From: Bryobacteraceae bacterium
GTDB taxonomy: Bacteria; Acidobacteriota; Terriglobia; Bryobacterales; Bryobacteraceae
DNA length: 64,000 nucleotides
Assembly (NCBI GenBank): GCA_019752335.1
Contig: JAIEMJ010000006.1
Coordinates: 62,001-126,000, forward strand
Reading direction: 5' to 3'
Made by a program: the position numbers and the translations under genes
Notes under the pieces: model-generated
Told to the model about the DNA's origin: nothing
Database searches by the model: none
What the model saw: the letters and a program-made list of their open reading frames with translations, nothing else
Part shown: positions 26,984 to 35,675 of the stretch, piece after piece
Layout of the letters: the number at the start of each line of letters is the position of its first letter
Numbering within the stretch: position 1 is the first letter of the stretch

Positions 26984-28570
26984 TTAGCGCAAGCGCTGGA
27001 CAATCAACTTCTTCGCGGTTTCGAGCAGTTGTTTGGCTTGCGGCAGGTTCTCAATGCCCTTGAGTACCTGCGGGTCAATTTCGATCGCGTACTTACGCGC
27101 TTCATCCACGCCAAAGGCGGTGATGGAGAATTCGTACTTCACGCGCTGCTTGATCCAGGTATTGTTCTCGGCCCATTCGGCTTCCGTGAACTCGTACTTA
27201 TTCTTGAGTAAGTAGCCGTGCAATTCCGTGAGCAAGGCTTCATCGGGCTCCCACGTGGCGGGTAGCTTCGCTTCTTTGTCGCCAAAGTGCTTGGCGGTGA
27301 AATTGAAGAAGGCGGCCTTGCGCAGTAACTCTACCTGGAAGCGATTCAGCTTCTCCGGGGTGAACTTAGCGTCGGGCGAAATGCCGCCGCCACCGTAGAC
27401 GGTGCGGCCAGCGTCGGTCATCTTCATATCCTGCAGATTCTTGGTGTCGGTGTTCTTCGCGTAGTAGTAATCGAAGAAGGACTTGTGCGAATAGTCGCGT
27501 TGGATCAAACGGTCGCTCGGCGTATAGTATTTGGCCGTGGTCAGCGCGAGACCCGTATCTTCGTTGAGCGGGTAGACGGTCTGCACCAGGCCCTTGCCGA
27601 AGGTGTTGTCGCCCAGCACCCAGGCGCGGTCATGATCCTGCAACGCGCCGGAGACGATCTCCGCGGCGGAGGCCGAATAGCGATTCACAAGCACGACGAT
27701 GGGATAGTCGAAGCCGTGGTTGCCGTTGGTCGCCATGTAGCGCTTCTCCGGCGAGGAGCGGCCACGGTGCGAGACGACCTTCTGGCCCTTCTGCAGGAAG
27801 CGGTCCGCGACGGCGACGCCTTCGGTGAGGAGTCCGCCGGGGTTGTCGCGCAGATCCAGGATGAGGCCCTTCACGTTCTTCTCCCCGAGCCGCTTGAAAT
27901 TTTCTTCCACTTCGCGGCCGGTGTTTTCGTTGAAGCTCTCCACGTCGAGATACATGATGCCGGGCTTGAGGAAGAAGGCATCCTGGACGCTCTTGCGCGG
28001 AATCTCGTCGCGAATGATGTTGAAGATGAGCTGCTTTTCGAGGCCCTCGCGCGCGATGGAGATCTGCACCTTGGTGCCGCGCGGACCCTTCAACAGGTCA
28101 GCGACTTCGCTGGTGGTGAGGCCGTCGGTCTTCTTGTCGTTCACTTCCATGATCATGTCGCCCGGCCGAATGCCGGCCTTGTAGGCGGGGCTGCCGGTAA
28201 ACGGCGCGATCACCATGGTGTTGTTGTTCTTGGGGCCCACCGACATGCCGACGCCGTAGTAGCGGCCACGCTGATCCTCGCGGATCTGCTTGTAGTCCTT
28301 GGGATCGAAGAAGTTGCTGTGGGGATCCAGAGTGCGCAGCATGCCGGGGATGGCGCCCTTGTAGATGGCCTTATCCGGCGTCACACGGTCGGCGTAGTTG
28401 TCTTCCACCAGGGAGAAGACGCGGGTGAAGAGCTTCTGCGAATCGCGCAGGTCGTCTTCGGTAGTAGCCGCGTTTACCTCTTCGGGTCCGGGCGCGAAGA
28501 AGCCGCCCAGCAGGGCCGACAGGATGATGATCAACGGAACGAAGAGATAAGAACGCCGTCCACGAGCCAT
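26984..28570 (-). CDS. S41 carboxyl-terminal processing peptidase (CtpA type)
   Basis: 528 residues with an N-terminal signal anchor. A PDZ domain sits at about 100-185 (GIRPGDMIMEVNDKKT). The S41 protease core follows, with the catalytic Ser in NRYSASAAEIVSG and the Lys in TFGKGLVQTVYPL. The C-terminal ~120 residues are charged and helical, as in Acidobacterial CtpA proteins. It cleaves C-termini of periplasmic proteins. It is the first gene of the TAM operon. A stem-loop covers its ribosome-binding site (28578-28593), suggesting translational control. Confidence 0.92.
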   Translation of the reverse strand: MARGRRSYLFVPLIIILSALLGGFFAPGPEEVNAATTEDDLRDSQKLFTRVFSLVEDNYADRVTPDKAIYKGAIPGMLRTLDPHSNFFDPKDYKQIREDQRGRYYGVGMSVGPKNNNTMVIAPFTGSPAYKAGIRPGDMIMEVNDKKTDGLTTSEVADLLKGPRGTKVQISIAREGLEKQLIFNIIRDEIPRKSVQDAFFLKPGIMYLDVESFNENTGREVEENFKRLGEKNVKGLILDLRDNPGGLLTEGVAVADRFLQKGQKVVSHRGRSSPEKRYMATNGNHGFDYPIVVLVNRYSASAAEIVSGALQDHDRAWVLGDNTFGKGLVQTVYPLNEDTGLALTTAKYYTPSDRLIQRDYSHKSFFDYYYAKNTDTKNLQDMKMTDAGRTVYGGGGISPDAKFTPEKLNRFQVELLRKAAFFNFTAKHFGDKEAKLPATWEPDEALLTELHGYLLKNKYEFTEAEWAENNTWIKQRVKYEFSITAFGVDEARKYAIEIDPQVLKGIENLPQAKQLLETAKKLIVQRLR

Positions 28571-28577
28571 GTGCGAG

Positions 28578-28593
28578 GAACCTCCTTAGGTTC
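28578..28593 (-). promoter_or_regulatory. Hairpin overlapping the ctpA ribosome-binding site
   Basis: On the mRNA strand GAACCU-AAGG-AGGUUC makes a perfect 6-bp stem with a 4-nt loop. The Shine-Dalgarno AAGGAGGU spans the loop and 3' arm. This is 8 nt before the ATG at 28570. The site could throttle translation of the whole operon, or melt with temperature. TATATT at 28613-28618 on the same strand is a likely -10 box. Confidence 0.55.
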
Positions 28594-28755
28594 ACTTTTT
28601 AGTTTACCGCCAAATATAGCCGACAAAGGAGAGACGCCCGAGGCGGGATTCGGTTGCCATTTTTCGCGCCCCCGCGCCGTTCGTCCTCGCGATTCCGCCG
28701 TCCGTCCCATTTTCCGCCCTCCCCCGGCCTCCCGGCGATACCATCGGAGCCAGCC

Positions 28756-29727
28756 ATGAAGAAATACTGGATTCTGCAATGCCTGGGATGGTTTGCCTAC
28801 TCGGCGGTGGGCATTGCGATCAATCTGTCGTTCGGGGTGGCGTTGGCCCCGTTGCTGGTGGGCCACGCTGTACTGATTTCTGCCAGCATCGGCCTCACGC
28901 ATCTGCTGCGCGGTGAGATCCGCAGGCGCGCGAAACTGGTGGTGGCTGGTGAAGTATTCGCCATCAGTGTGTGCCAGGCGGGGCTCGTGATCGGCACCAA
29001 TATGCTGCTCACCCGCAGCCGCTGGGACCCCACGTCGATGTTGGCCCTCTGGTGGGGCATGCTGTTGGCCACCGGCATCTGGACCGTGCTCTACGTCCGC
29101 TTCTCCGAACGCCGGGGCTTCGACGCGCGCGAAGCGCAACTCCAATTGGCCCTGCGGGAGGCCGAACTGCGCGCCCTGGAGGCGCAGATCAACCCGCACT
29201 TCCTCTTCAACTGCCTGAATTCGATTCGCGCGCTGGTGGAGATGGAACCCGCCCGCGCGCAGGACATGCTGACGCGGCTGGCGAACGTGCTCCGGCAAAG
29301 CCTCAGCCATCCGCGCGAGCATACGCGGCCCTTGGCCCTGGAGATGGAAACCGTTAGCGACTACGTCGCGCTCGAGACCGTGCGCTTCGCGGATCGCCTG
29401 CGCGCCGTAATCGAGGTGGACCCTGCCGCCGCCGGTTGTCCGGTGCCGGCGATGGTGTTGCAGACGCTGGTGGAGAACGCCGTCAAGCATGGCATCAGCA
29501 AAGTGGCGGGGCCAGGCGAGCTCCTGATCCGCGCGCAGCGTCTGCCGGACGCTCTACGGCTGGTGATCGAGAACACTGGCGAACTGGCTGCGGCTGCGCC
29601 TAAGCTAGAGCAGGTGGGCTTGCGCAACGTCCGGGAGCGCTTACAGTTACTCTATGGCGAGCGGGGCACACTAAAGCTGGAAGGAGCGGCGGGCCGCGTG
29701 ACGGCCACGCTATCGATCCCGGTATGA
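28756..29727 (+). CDS. LytS-type sensor histidine kinase
   Basis: 323 residues from the ATG at 28756, with GGAG upstream; the longer frame is the intergenic region. Four hydrophobic helices lie before residue 115. The His_kinase box has the phospho-acceptor in AQINPHFLFNCLNSIRAL, and the HATPase N box reads LQTLVENAVKHG with a terminal GLRNVRERL motif. It overlaps the LytTR regulator gene by 4 bp (ATGA), so they form a two-component pair. It is divergent from the ctpA/TAM operon, so it could control cell-envelope genes, but no direct evidence shows this. Confidence 0.92.
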   Translation: MKKYWILQCLGWFAYSAVGIAINLSFGVALAPLLVGHAVLISASIGLTHLLRGEIRRRAKLVVAGEVFAISVCQAGLVIGTNMLLTRSRWDPTSMLALWWGMLLATGIWTVLYVRFSERRGFDAREAQLQLALREAELRALEAQINPHFLFNCLNSIRALVEMEPARAQDMLTRLANVLRQSLSHPREHTRPLALEMETVSDYVALETVRFADRLRAVIEVDPAAAGCPVPAMVLQTLVENAVKHGISKVAGPGELLIRAQRLPDALRLVIENTGELAAAAPKLEQVGLRNVRERLQLLYGERGTLKLEGAAGRVTATLSIPV

Positions 29728-30404
29728 CCGCACTGATCATCGACGACGAATGGCTGGCCCGGCGGGAACTGCGTCGCCTGTTGCAGCCGCACCCCGAGAT
29801 TCAAGTAGTCGGCGAAGCGGTCGACGGCGAACAGGCCCTGAAACAGATCGGCGAGCATTCACCGGACCTGCTCTTCCTCGACATCCAAATGCCCGGCCTG
29901 TCCGGCTTCGACCTACTGGAGCAACTCGGAGCGGACGTGCCGCAAGTAATTTTCACGACGGCCTTTGACCAGCACGCCGTCCGTGCCTTCGAAGTGAACG
30001 CGCTCGACTTCCTCCTGAAACCGATCGCGCCCGAAAGGCTCGCGCTGGCCCTGCGGCGCTTGGCCCCGCCACGTCCCGCGCCGGCGCAGGTGTTTGTGCG
30101 CGACGGCGACCGCTGCTGGATCGTGCGCTGGCTGGAGATTTTCCTGCTGGAGTCCGAGGGGAATTACACCCGCTTGCACTTCGGAGCGGAGCGGCCGTTG
30201 ATCCGCCGCTCGTTACAGGCGCTGGAGTTGCAACTCGATCCGCGGATGTTCTTCCGCGCGAATCGCCAACAGATCTTCAACCTGCATTGGATCGAGAAGA
30301 CGTACCTCGACGCGGGCCTCCTCACCGTCACCCTGCGTGGAGGCGCCACCGTGGACCTCTCTCGGCGGCAGACTGAACGCTTGAAGGATACATTAAGCCT
30401 GTGA
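29724..30404 (+). CDS. LytTR-family response regulator
   Basis: 226 residues. The receiver domain (1-115) has the acidic pair D7-D8, phospho-acceptor D53 (LFLDIQMPG) and Lys in LLKPIAP. A LytTR DNA-binding domain runs from about 120 to 220 (FLLESEGNYTRLHF, FFRANRQQIFNLHWI). It is translated with the kinase upstream through an ATGA overlap. Its 3' end, including the stop, appears duplicated 370 bp further on (see 30757-30800). Confidence 0.93.
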   Translation: MTALIIDDEWLARRELRRLLQPHPEIQVVGEAVDGEQALKQIGEHSPDLLFLDIQMPGLSGFDLLEQLGADVPQVIFTTAFDQHAVRAFEVNALDFLLKPIAPERLALALRRLAPPRPAPAQVFVRDGDRCWIVRWLEIFLLESEGNYTRLHFGAERPLIRRSLQALELQLDPRMFFRANRQQIFNLHWIEKTYLDAGLLTVTLRGGATVDLSRRQTERLKDTLSL

Positions 30405-30416
30405 CGCGCCCGAAGC
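30368..30416. repeat. Left copy of a duplicated gene junction flanking a toxin-antitoxin scar
   Basis: This 49-bp stretch contains the last codons of the LytTR gene on the plus strand and, on the minus strand, a copy of the last codons of the cobalamin adenosyltransferase (SGASQA then stop). The same mixture recurs at 30757-30800. The best-conserved part, TTAAGC-C/T-TGTGACGCGCCCGA, starts at 30393 here and 30774 there. Confidence 0.65.
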
Positions 30417-30444
30417 CAGGCCCAGCGGCTCCCAGTGAAAGGCT

Positions 30445-30513
30445 TCAACGGCTCGTCAGGCGATCATATTCGGCATGGGAGCCGACCCAGACCCAGAGCC
30501 ACGCTTCGGCCGA
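30445..30513 (-). pseudogene. RelE/ParE-type toxin, C-terminal remnant
   Basis: Directly after the antitoxin stop (2 nt later) the minus strand encodes 22 codons reading SAEAWLWVWVGSHAEYDR and a stop at 30445-30447. This is the ending of RelE/ParE-like toxins, which typically finish with W-W-IG-H-EYD. The first two thirds of a toxin are missing, so it cannot be active. The antitoxin in front of it is intact. This reading rests on motif memory and not on a search. Confidence 0.55.
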
Positions 30514-30515
30514 CT

Positions 30516-30719
30516 TTACCGCAAGTGTTCGAGGCGCCCGGCGGCGGCCTCGGCATCAGCTTCCTCAAAGAGGAAATCCAGTTTGCCGGCCAGCGAGTCC
30601 TGGTCCATCTGCTGATCCCAGCGAGCTGCTTCGCGAGTGAGGAACCAAGCGACGAATTGCTGGTAGTCAGCAGCGGGAAGACTGGCGACGGCGGCGGCAA
30701 TTTCCTCGACTCGGCTCAT
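30516..30719 (-). CDS. Antitoxin-like protein of a type II toxin-antitoxin module
   Basis: 67 residues, acidic and helical: VEEIAAAVASLPAADYQQF, then FLTREAARWDQQMDQDS and GKLDFLFEEADAEAAAG. This is the pattern of small antitoxins found with RelE/ParE toxins (an N-terminal LP..(E/D)..F helix, W-D-Q-I/M-D-S-GKLD, E-A-G). Extended -10 TGCTAAAAT lies just upstream on the minus strand, giving a very short leader. The partner toxin is only a fragment (30445-30513), so the antitoxin is probably a leftover. Confidence 0.7.
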   Translation of the reverse strand: MSRVEEIAAAVASLPAADYQQFVAWFLTREAARWDQQMDQDSLAGKLDFLFEEADAEAAAGRLEHLR

Positions 30720-30756
30720 GCCGGGATTTTAGCATCGCGGGTGCGGGCGCGACGGC

Positions 30757-30800
30757 GCAGACGGAAAGAGACCTTAAGCTTGTGACGCGCCCGACGCCGC
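30757..30800. repeat. Right copy of the duplicated gene junction
   Basis: It matches 30368-30416: on the plus strand a degraded copy of the LytTR gene end (KETLSL and a stop), on the minus strand the true end of the adenosyltransferase gene. The two copies enclose the ~340-bp antitoxin/toxin remnant, as expected if the module was inserted with duplication of the LytTR/adenosyltransferase junction. Confidence 0.6.
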
Positions 30801-31400
30801 GCGATTCGGCTCCCACAGCGTTTCCGGCACTTGCAGGACATGACAGGCCCAGCGGCTCCAGACGAAGAGCGCGTCGGAAAGGCGGTTCAGGTATTGAATC
30901 GCCTCGTCGGGGACCTCTTCGTCGTGCGCCAAGGCGACGGCAATGCGCTCCGCGCGCCGGCAGATGGTGCGGGCGGCGTGGAGTTCCGTATTCAACCGGC
31001 AGCCGCCCGGCAGCACGAAGGAGCGCAGCGCCGGCAAGCCCGCGTTGAACTCGTCGATCTCCGATTCCAATTGCAGGACTTCGACCGACGTAATCCGCGG
31101 CTGCTTCGGATGCACATCCTCCGGCTTCGTCGCCAGAATGGAGCCCAGGTTGAAGAGCTCGTGCTGGACGCGATGGAGGATCACGCCCAGCGAAATCGTC
31201 GCCGGCGACGCATCGGCCGACAAACGGGCCATGCCGATGAAGGCGTTGAGCTCGTCCACCGTGCCGTAGCAATCGATCCGTAAGGTATCCTTGCCGACCC
31301 GCTGCCCGCCCACCAGGCTGGTCTTGCCACTATCGCCGCCGCGGGTGTAGATGCGATTCAGGGCGAGGCGGGGCTCGTTAAAGGTCTTGTCGGTGCTCAT
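30774..31400 (-). CDS. Cob(I)yrinic acid a,c-diamide adenosyltransferase (PduO/MMAB type)
   Basis: 208 residues. The PduO-type fold opens IYTRGGDSGKTSLVGG (ATP-binding loop), and continues with ELNAFIGMAR and the catalytic-site stretch RRAERIAVAL near residue 150, then YLNRLSDALFVWSRW. The enzyme transfers the adenosyl group of ATP to cobalt to give adenosylcobalamin. No B12-dependent mutase is nearby, so it is likely a housekeeping salvage enzyme. Its 3' end has been duplicated beyond the antitoxin remnant. Confidence 0.94.
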   Translation of the reverse strand: MSTDKTFNEPRLALNRIYTRGGDSGKTSLVGGQRVGKDTLRIDCYGTVDELNAFIGMARLSADASPATISLGVILHRVQHELFNLGSILATKPEDVHPKQPRITSVEVLQLESEIDEFNAGLPALRSFVLPGGCRLNTELHAARTICRRAERIAVALAHDEEVPDEAIQYLNRLSDALFVWSRWACHVLQVPETLWEPNRAASGASQA

Positions 31401-31440
31401 ACCTTAGGTTAACCGGTGAGGGCTAACCGCCGTTGGATCG

Positions 31441-34400
31441 TCAAGCAGCCCGTAACGATGCGCACAGGTCGAAAAAGCCGGCTGGCATGGGGTGAACGAG
31501 GTCCCAGTAGATGCTCATGGGCCGCGTTCCGGTATGCGATGAATAGCGGACCGGGCCTAAAAACGTGAAAGTGTCCTTCGTGGTCGGCCGTACAAACAGA
31601 AGAAAGCGGCCGCCTTGGGTGATGTAGCGCTGACCGGTAGGTGACGTCTCGCTCGTCGTGCTTTGCGACTGCCAGTGAAAGCGAGTCGGGCTCACCGCAA
31701 AATCCTCATAGCGCGTCGTGGGCGAGTATTGCTTTTCGGTCTTCTGCAAAGTGACAAAAAACAGCTCCGTTTGGTACTCCTCAAGCCGGAGCCGACCTTC
31801 GCGGTGGCTGGTATTGCGGCCTGGCAAAAGATAACCGACCGCGGTGAGGATCTCATCTCGCGCATATTGGCGATGCAGATATAAGGGCCAATCGTGTCCT
31901 AACGGCTGTTCGTCGACGTGCAGCCGACTGCGGCGACGAAGGACTTCAAGTAAGTCCAGAAACTCAGCGCTTGCCCCAGGCGAATCCAGAATGCGCTGCA
32001 AACCTCCATCATCCGCCACACCGGGCTGGCGGGCTTCTGCTTGCAGCAGGCGGAAGGTGAGCATGCGAGTTTCCCTGCGCTGCGCCTCGTCCAACTCGAC
32101 CGCTTTGCGTGCAACCAACTGCTGGTACAGCCCAAGGCGCCGTTGGCTATCCACATGCAGCAGATACTGGAACTGCCGCGAAAGACGAAGCTCGGCTTCC
32201 GTGCGCGGTTCGGCGCTAGCCTCGGCGAGCAGTGCGGCCCAGCCGCGATCGCCTTTGTAAATGTCCTCAAGCTCGTACTGAGTCTCGTCTAGGAACTCCG
32301 CCAAATGCGGATTCCGGCGCAAGACGGCGCGGAGTGACCGAATTTCGGAGACTATCCGCTCGCGATTCCGAGTCAAGCGCTCGCGCAAATTCTGGAGTAC
32401 CACCTTCCGGGATTCCTTATCGAGTCGGAAGTAGCAATTGCCCGGTAGACGTGTCACGCCATTGTCGATCTGTTCGATCACTTGTTGCCGGGTGCCACCG
32501 AAGAGGGACTGAAAGCGAAGGTCGTAGCGGAATTCGCGGCGCTGATTCCCGATGAAGTCAAGAACCAAACAACTGGTTTTGCCGGTGTCGAGCCGCAGGC
32601 CGCGCCCCATCTGCTGCAGAAACACCGTAGAACTTTCGGTGGGCCGCAGAAACAGCAAACAATCGACCTCGGGAATGTCAACGCCTTCGTTGTAGAGGTC
32701 TACGGCGAAAAGAACATTCACTTCGCGGCTCCGCAGTCGATTGGGCGCGCCAGCACGAGCTTCTGCCGCCGTGCGGCCCGTCACCGCTTCGGCGGGGATT
32801 CCCGCCCGCACAAACTGGGCCGCCATGAACTCAGCATGCTCGACGCTGACGCAAAAGCCAAGGGCGCGGGCTTTGCGCCAATCGCCATAGATTTGGTGGA
32901 ACTGCTCGACCACTAATTCGGCTCGCTGTTGATTCCCGGCGTAAAGTAAATTCAAGTCGGCTACTTGATAGGCGCCGCGATGCCAGTTCAGTCCCGCCAG
33001 ATTGACGCCGTCATGAATCCCGTAGTAGTCAAAAGGGACAAGATACTGCCGTTCGATGGCGTGCCACAGCCGCATTTCGTCCGCGATGTGACCACCGAAC
33101 CAAGGTAGAATGCTCTCGCCGTCCATACGCTCCGGAGTGGCCGTCAGGCCCAACAGGATCTTCGGCTGGAGAGCTAAGATCAAATCGCGATAGCTACCGG
33201 CCGGCGTGTGGTGTGCCTCATCAAGCACCGCGAAGTGCCAATAATCGGCTCCCTGGCGCGTGAGTAAGTCGCGACTCTGAAAGCTTTGGACGGTGGCAAA
33301 GAGATGCTGGTAGTTTGGTACGGTTTCGCCACCGGCGAGTAACTCACCAAAATTATAGTCGCGCAGTAAGTGCCGAAAGGTGAGGCGCGCCTGCCGCAGA
33401 ATCTCTTCCCGATGCGCCAGAAACAGTAGGCGCGGCCGAAGTCCGGAGGGGCCAATCTGACGGAGATAGTCGAAGGCGGCAACGAGAGTTTTGCCGGTGC
33501 CGGTGGGCGCCACGACTAGGTTGCGATACTCGCCCCGGTCCAGCCGTTCGGCTTCCAGTTGATCGAGCGTCGCCTGTTGATAGGGGTGAGGCTTCAGGTC
33601 GAAGAAGAGCGGCGCAGGAGCCGCTCCGGCGGCTCGATTCCTAGCGCCCTCCAGGGTATCCCGCACGCGATCGCACATGGCCGCGTCGTCGACCCGAAAG
33701 GACAAAAACTCCGGATCCTGCCACAGAGTCGCAAACGCGCCCCGGAAACGCTCCAGGTTATGGGGTGTCTCCACCTGGCTCAAGCGAACCGTCCACTCAA
33801 TCCCATCCTCGAGGGCCGGACCGGACAAATTGGCGGAGCCGACATAGGCCGTGCTGAAGCCGTTGCAACGTTCGAACAACCAAGCTTTGGCGTGTAACCG
33901 ACGACGTTGTCCATCCAGCGAAATCTTCAGTTCAACATTGGGCAACGCCGCCAAAGCCAGGAGGGCGTTGTAATCCGACGCGCCGATGTAAGTGGTGGTG
34001 AGGATGCGGACGGGTTTTCCCGAATCCGCCAGTTCCTCAAACGCAACCTTCAGACGTTGCCAACCGCGCCACTGAATGAAGCTCACCAACATCAAGACCT
34101 CATCGGCGCTCTTCATCTCCTGTTCGAGTTCAAAGCCCAGGCGGCTTTGGCCTTGGGCATTCATGAGCAGGTCACTTTGGCCAAGCGGAACCGTGGGGCG
34201 CGGCGGAGGAAGGGGTGTCGAATAAATGGCCGTGAGGCGGCGGGCGGGGGGGGCCACGAGTTCCGGCGGATCCGGGAGTGAGGCCAGCAGCCGATTGGCC
34301 AAGTCCAGTTGCTCGGTGGGCCGGTCTGCCGCGGGAAGTGCCTCGATCGCCAGCTTTACCTGGCGGAGCAAGTGACGGGTTAAGTAAGTCGGATAAATGG

Positions 34401-34500
34401 CCGGGTCGAGGTCTTCGACTTCGATGCGAGAAGAGTCCAGGCGCGCCAAGGCCAGTTGCAGGGCCTGAGTGACGAGTAAGTCGTAAATGCCTTCTTTCAT
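31441..34500 (-). CDS. PLD-nuclease/DEAH superfamily II helicase with DUF3427
   Basis: 1019 residues. Residues about 115-260 form a phospholipase-D-like nuclease with HxK (LHAKAWLFE, H203) and GSANLSG at 221-227. An SF2 helicase follows: Walker A PTGTGKT at 332-338, DEAH at 427-430 and motif VI QQMGRGLRL near 655. The C-terminal ~350 residues match the DUF3427 layout, ending in a beta-rich domain. Such fusions act on DNA in repair or restriction-like defence. It is a single transcription unit with no methylase or partner beside it. Seven copies of the GTAAGT word fall within it. Confidence 0.88.
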   Translation of the reverse strand: MKEGIYDLLVTQALQLALARLDSSRIEVEDLDPAIYPTYLTRHLLRQVKLAIEALPAADRPTEQLDLANRLLASLPDPPELVAPPARRLTAIYSTPLPPPRPTVPLGQSDLLMNAQGQSRLGFELEQEMKSADEVLMLVSFIQWRGWQRLKVAFEELADSGKPVRILTTTYIGASDYNALLALAALPNVELKISLDGQRRRLHAKAWLFERCNGFSTAYVGSANLSGPALEDGIEWTVRLSQVETPHNLERFRGAFATLWQDPEFLSFRVDDAAMCDRVRDTLEGARNRAAGAAPAPLFFDLKPHPYQQATLDQLEAERLDRGEYRNLVVAPTGTGKTLVAAFDYLRQIGPSGLRPRLLFLAHREEILRQARLTFRHLLRDYNFGELLAGGETVPNYQHLFATVQSFQSRDLLTRQGADYWHFAVLDEAHHTPAGSYRDLILALQPKILLGLTATPERMDGESILPWFGGHIADEMRLWHAIERQYLVPFDYYGIHDGVNLAGLNWHRGAYQVADLNLLYAGNQQRAELVVEQFHQIYGDWRKARALGFCVSVEHAEFMAAQFVRAGIPAEAVTGRTAAEARAGAPNRLRSREVNVLFAVDLYNEGVDIPEVDCLLFLRPTESSTVFLQQMGRGLRLDTGKTSCLVLDFIGNQRREFRYDLRFQSLFGGTRQQVIEQIDNGVTRLPGNCYFRLDKESRKVVLQNLRERLTRNRERIVSEIRSLRAVLRRNPHLAEFLDETQYELEDIYKGDRGWAALLAEASAEPRTEAELRLSRQFQYLLHVDSQRRLGLYQQLVARKAVELDEAQRRETRMLTFRLLQAEARQPGVADDGGLQRILDSPGASAEFLDLLEVLRRRSRLHVDEQPLGHDWPLYLHRQYARDEILTAVGYLLPGRNTSHREGRLRLEEYQTELFFVTLQKTEKQYSPTTRYEDFAVSPTRFHWQSQSTTSETSPTGQRYITQGGRFLLFVRPTTKDTFTFLGPVRYSSHTGTRPMSIYWDLVHPMPAGFFDLCASLRAA

Positions 34501-34552
34501 GCCGGAAGCCGATTGTACCTTGTCGGATAGGAACTGAAGTGAATCGCGGACG

Positions 34553-35671
34553 CTACCCGGCCAACGCCTGCGCCAGGTCGGCGATGAGGTCTTCGGGGTG
34601 CTCGAGGCCGATGGACATGCGCAGCAAATTTCGGGGCGTGGCGGTGGGCTGATCTTCTACCGACGCGCGGTGCTCGATGAAGCTGTGGGGCCCTCCCAGG
34701 CTGGTGGCGCGGGTGAAGATGCGGGTCCTTGCGGCGACGGCGCGGGCGGCGTTTTCGCCGTCACGCAGCAGGAACGAGAGCATGCCGCCGAAGCCGTTCA
34801 TCTGGCGCGCGGCGACCTCGTGTTGCGGATGGCTGGCCAGGCCGGGGTAGTAGACGCGCTCGACGGCGGCGTGAGCTTAAAGGAAGCGGGCGACGCGCAG
34901 GGCATGCTCGCCGTGGGCGCGCATGCGCCAAGGCAGGGTGGCGATGCCGCGCAGGGTGAGCCAGCAATCGAAGGCTGAAGGAACCAGGCCGCCGTGAATC
35001 TGCGCCGTGCGGCAGCGCTCGAAGAGATAACTGTCATGCCGGGCGATGAGCGCGCCGCCGATGCAGTCGCTGTGGCCGTTCAGATACTTGGTGGTGGAGT
35101 GCGTCACGAGGTCAATGCCGTATTCGAGCGGACGCTGGCAGACCGGTGTCGCAAAGGTGCCGTCGCAGATGGTGATGGCGTTGGTGCCGCGCGCGATGGC
35201 GGCGATGGCGGCCAGGTCCGTCACTTTGAGCAACGGGTTCGACGGCGTTTCGAGCCATAGAACGCGCGTCTCAGGACGCATCGCGGCTTGGACGGCGTCG
35301 AGGTCGGTCATGTCGACGTAGGTGACCGAGAGGGGCCACTTGCCGAAGAGCTTGCCGGTGACTTTGCGGAGGCAATAGTAAACGTCGTCGGGCGCGACAA
35401 TGTGGTCACCCGGTTCGAGCGACTGAACCACGGCGGTAACCACCGCGAGCCCCGAAGCGAAGACGAGCGCCTGGCTTCCGCCCTCCAACTGGGCCAGACA
35501 CTCTTCAAGCATCTGGCGATTGGGATTGCCTTCGCGGGAGTAGCTGAAGCCCCGGCTGTACTGCCCGTCGGCGTCGCGTTCAAAGGTGCTCGAGAGATGA
35601 ATCGCCGGGGTAACGTCGCCGGTAGCTTCGATGCGGCGTCCGGCGTGGACGGCCAGGGTTTCGAGGTGCAT
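34553..35671 (-). pseudogene. Cys/Met-metabolism PLP enzyme (cystathionine gamma-synthase/lyase type), premature stop
   Basis: The frame spans 372 codons from MHLETLAVHAGRR to the end (LEHPEDLIADLAQALAG). The PLP site is THSTTKYLNGHSD with its Schiff-base Lys, and SYSREGNPNR and APDDVYY are present. At 34877-34879 (codon 265) an in-frame TAA interrupts RVARFL/AHAAVERVYYPGL. Most homologues carry a Gln here, so CAA to TAA is the likely change. The frame is otherwise intact, with no indel. The first 264 codons would give a protein without the C-terminal domain. A sequencing error is possible. The gene begins 4 bp after the TetR gene and is probably in its operon. Confidence 0.85.
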
Positions 35672-35675
35672 GACC

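Noticed and set aside
27485-28759. 424-residue open frame on the plus strand
   Set aside because: Antisense to the ctpA-type protease gene. It has no domain and no ribosome site.
31441-34500. Mokosh-type defence protein
   Set aside because: Mokosh uses an SF1-type helicase. This protein has DEAH motifs of SF2 and a DUF3427 tail with the PLD domain at the N-terminus.
34877-34879. Recoded stop codon or programmed readthrough
   Set aside because: It is TAA, with no SECIS-like structure noted downstream, and the family has no recoded residue here. A point mutation or read error is simpler.
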